In this document: piece by piece, positions 42,358 through 43,696 of the stretch | Layout: each line of letters begins with the position of its first letter | Numbering within the stretch: the first letter of the stretch is position 1 | Origin: DTKY01 sp037440765 | GTDB lineage: Bacteria > Acidobacteriota > Terriglobia > Bryobacterales > Bryobacteraceae | Reading direction: 5' to 3' | DNA length: 43,696 bases | NCBI GenBank assembly: GCA_037440765.1 | Contig: JBBITL010000036.1 | Span: forward strand, 1 to 43,696 | Position numbers and translations under genes: made by a program | The notes under the pieces: generated by a model | Seen by the model: the letters and a program-made list of their open reading frames with translations, nothing else | Told to the model about the DNA's origin: nothing | Database searches by the model: none

Positions 42358-42918
42358 TCAGTTTCCGGCCAGCCCAAGTTCTCCGGCGATTTCCCGCAGG
42401 GCTCCTATGCAAGTCTCGATGTGCTCATCAAGCGGCACGCCCAGCTCCGCTGCGCCGTCCACGATATCCTGCCGGCTGACCGACCGCGCGAAGGCCTTGT
42501 CCTTCATCTTCCGCCGCACCGAGGCCACATCCACCTCGGCCAGGCTGCGGCGCGGCTTCACCAGGGCCACCGCCGTCAGCAGCCCCGAGATCTCGTCGCA
42601 GGCGAACAGGCATTTCTCGAGCAGGCTCTCGCGCGTGACGCCGGTGTAGGAGGCGTGGGAGAGGATGGCGCGCCGTATCTCGGCGCTCACGCCGCGCCCG
42701 GCCAGGATCGTCTCTCCTTTCATGGGATGGTCGGGGGCTTCCGGGTGTATCTCCCAGTCGAAATCGTGAAGCAGCGCTGTGACGGACCACTTGGCCTGGT
42801 CCTCGCCGAACTTCCTGGCGTAGGCCAGCACGCACGCCTCCACCGCCAGGGCGTGCCGCCGCAGATTCTCATTCCTGGTGAATTCGCACAGGAGCTGCCA
42901 GGCGTGATCCCGGTCCAT
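42358..42918 (-). CDS. HD-domain hydrolase
   Basis: A 186-residue single HD domain. The metal-binding residues are visible: H22 (LRRHALAVE), the HD pair H51-D52 (LLHDFDWEIHPEAPDHP), H88 (ILSHASYTG) and D108 (CLFACDEISG). Such small HD proteins are phosphohydrolases or nucleotidases in the cytoplasm; relatives close to this pattern are often annotated as HDIG or metal-dependent phosphohydrolases. The substrate is unknown. A TATATT box (42925-42930, minus strand) ends 6 bases before the ATG, so the message may be leaderless. It lies 26 bases upstream of the tRNA-Sec gene on the same strand. Confidence 0.9.
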   Translation of the reverse strand: MDRDHAWQLLCEFTRNENLRRHALAVEACVLAYARKFGEDQAKWSVTALLHDFDWEIHPEAPDHPMKGETILAGRGVSAEIRRAILSHASYTGVTRESLLEKCLFACDEISGLLTAVALVKPRRSLAEVDVASVRRKMKDKAFARSVSRQDIVDGAAELGVPLDEHIETCIGALREIAGELGLAGN

Positions 42919-42924
42919 CTCTGT

Positions 42925-42932
42925 AATATAAT
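42925..42932. promoter_or_regulatory. Overlapping divergent -10 boxes (tRNA-Ala and HD gene)
   Basis: TATAAT (42927-42932, plus) is well placed for tRNA-Ala transcription, 21 bases before the tRNA. TATATT (42925-42930, minus) could start the HD gene 6 bases before its ATG. Neither has a good -35. Confidence 0.4.
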
Positions 42933-42953
42933 GGAGTAGTTCGCCTGCCGCGT

Positions 42954-43029
42954 GGGCCTGTGGCGCAGTTGGGAGCGCGCTTCCATGGCATGGAAGAGGT
43001 CGTGAGTTCGAATCTCACCAGGTCCACCA
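42954..43029 (+). tRNA. tRNA-Ala (anticodon GGC), with encoded CCA
   Basis: A 76-base tRNA. Acceptor GGGCCTG pairs with CAGGTCC and carries the alanine identity pair G3-U70. D arm GCGC/GCGC, anticodon arm CTTCC-ATGGCAT-GGAAG with anticodon GGC, T arm GTGAG-TTCGAAT-CTCAC, discriminator A and encoded CCA. It reads GCC/GCU alanine codons. Confidence 0.97.
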
Positions 43030-43092
43030 AAACAAAGCCCAACAAAACAGGCTCTACGCCAACAACGGGGGAGACCCCGATCCCAAGACAAT

Positions 43093-43421
43093 TTAACCAC
43101 ATAAGACTTTGACGCGAAGTCTGTAGTTCTGGAAGTTGCGGAAGCCGAAGGCTTGGCGGTTAATGAGTTCCATCTTGTTGTGGAAGCCTTCGGTGATGCC
43201 GTTGTTCCGGGTAAAGCGCCACATGGCAGCGATCTCCACGCTCCAGGAATGCAGAGTTTCCCCGAGGGTGACCAGTTGCGCCAGGCCGGCCTGGCGCAGT
43301 TGGGAGATAGCTCGCAGCAGGCGGGGCGCCAGGGTTTCGCACTGCTTTCGTGTGCGATGTTTTTTGAGCAGCAGGTAGCAGAGGCGCTGCTTGAAGCGGT
43401 AGATCAGCTCCAGAGCCGGAT
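43093..43421 (-). pseudogene. ISL3-family transposase, 3' fragment
   Basis: The minus frame ends at TAA (43093-43095) and reads PALELIYRFKQRLCYLLLKK, then SWSVEIAAMWRFTRNNGITE and GFHNKMELINRQAFGFRNFQ: the conserved C-terminal end of ISL3-family DDE transposases. Only about 109 residues remain of roughly 400. Upstream of ~43421 the homology stops, an in-frame TGA follows, and IS3-family coding sequence on the other strand begins. It lies 63 bases after tRNA-Ala. Confidence 0.85.
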
Positions 43422-43696
43422 GGGTTCAGCCGCTTCATCGTGCACTGGGACCTACGGCCGGCCATGACCGAGGGCGACATCGAGATCATTCTACAGGCGG
43501 CGCGGGAGCGGCATCCGCAGGCCCGGCCGCGCGTCATCTCCGACAACGGGCCGCAATTCCTTGCCCGGGACTTCAAAGAGTTCATCCCCATCGCCGGCAT
43601 GACTCACGTGCGCACGGCGCCCTACTATCCGCAATCGAATGGCAAGATCGAGCGCTGGCACAAGTCCCTGAAGAGCGAATGCCTCCGGCCCGGCAC
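43419..43696 (+). pseudogene. IS3-family transposase (OrfB) fragment, cut by window end
   Basis: The plus frame from 43419 reads DGFSRFIVHWDLRPAMTEGD, then PRVISDNGPQFLARDFKEF and TAPYYPQSNGKIERWHKSLK: the DDE integrase core of an IS3-family OrfB. The first catalytic Asp (in DGFSR) lies exactly at the left end, the second is in SDNGPQ, and the Glu is in GKIERWHKSLK. The start of OrfB and all of OrfA are missing at the junction, so this is a 5'-truncated copy. It continues past 43696. Confidence 0.85.

Noticed and set aside
42236..43029. Selenoprotein gene near the tRNA-Sec
   Set aside because: I looked for an in-frame UGA with a conserved Cys-like context and a following hairpin in the neighbouring genes and saw none.

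Overview
The window reads as chromosomal DNA of a high-GC Gram-negative bacterium, most likely an acidobacterium of the Solibacter/Bryobacter type. The call rests on an outer membrane (lptD, two Omp85/LptD barrels, a lipocalin), hopanoid side-chain genes (hpnI, hpnJ), a Tat system, and a mix of families I associate with that group (SMP-30, DUF1080, PmoA/DUF6807, exported hypothetical proteins). Family names come from reading motifs by eye; no database search was run.

Layout. 266-1519: an exported protein of unknown function and a Blc-type lipocalin. 1675-10351 (minus): a gene train SMP-30 hydrolase, TPR protein, a 2261-residue fusion of TamB with a five-POTRA Omp85 barrel, and a small unknown protein. 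10482-14710: PduO-type cobalamin adenosyltransferase, Tat-exported RidA protein, maeB (minus) and a divergent one-TM protein. 14752-18931: receiver-less winged-helix regulator, exported SAM methyltransferase, ICMT-like membrane methyltransferase, baeRF protein with zinc ribbon, MFS transporter. 18932-20746: a scarred stretch with a MITE-like repeat, one exported protein and remnants of an NRAMP transporter and a DUF3800 protein. 20747-26960: polysaccharide genes (asnB, GT39, GT4) convergent with a Wzm/Wzt-like ABC exporter. 27068-30632: rpmI-rplT-zapB-like-zapA convergent with lptD. 30696-32896: RDD protein and pgi, followed by the second copy of the repeat. 33032-36325 (minus): hpnJ-SMR-SMR-hpnI, all joined by 4-base ATGA overlaps. 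36386-38070: trmJ-like gene and a PmoA-family protein. 38136-41083: tatA, tatC and a CNNM/CorC transporter with a terminator-like hairpin in its leader. 41031-42918 (minus): divergent peptide deformylase, DUF1080 protein, tRNA-Sec, HD protein. 42954-43696: tRNA-Ala(GGC), then broken ISL3- and IS3-family transposases running off the window.

Envelope construction is the common theme: TamB-Omp85 (lipid or OMP transport), LptD (LPS insertion), hopanoid head-group synthesis with a possible paired-SMR flippase, Tat export, and lipid-linked polysaccharide export. The strongest candidates for something little described are the one-chain TamB-Omp85 fusion with its SMP-30/TPR neighbours, and the hpnJ-SMR-SMR-hpnI unit. 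The tRNA-Sec gene indicates that the organism probably makes selenoproteins, although no sel machinery or selenoprotein gene is visible here.
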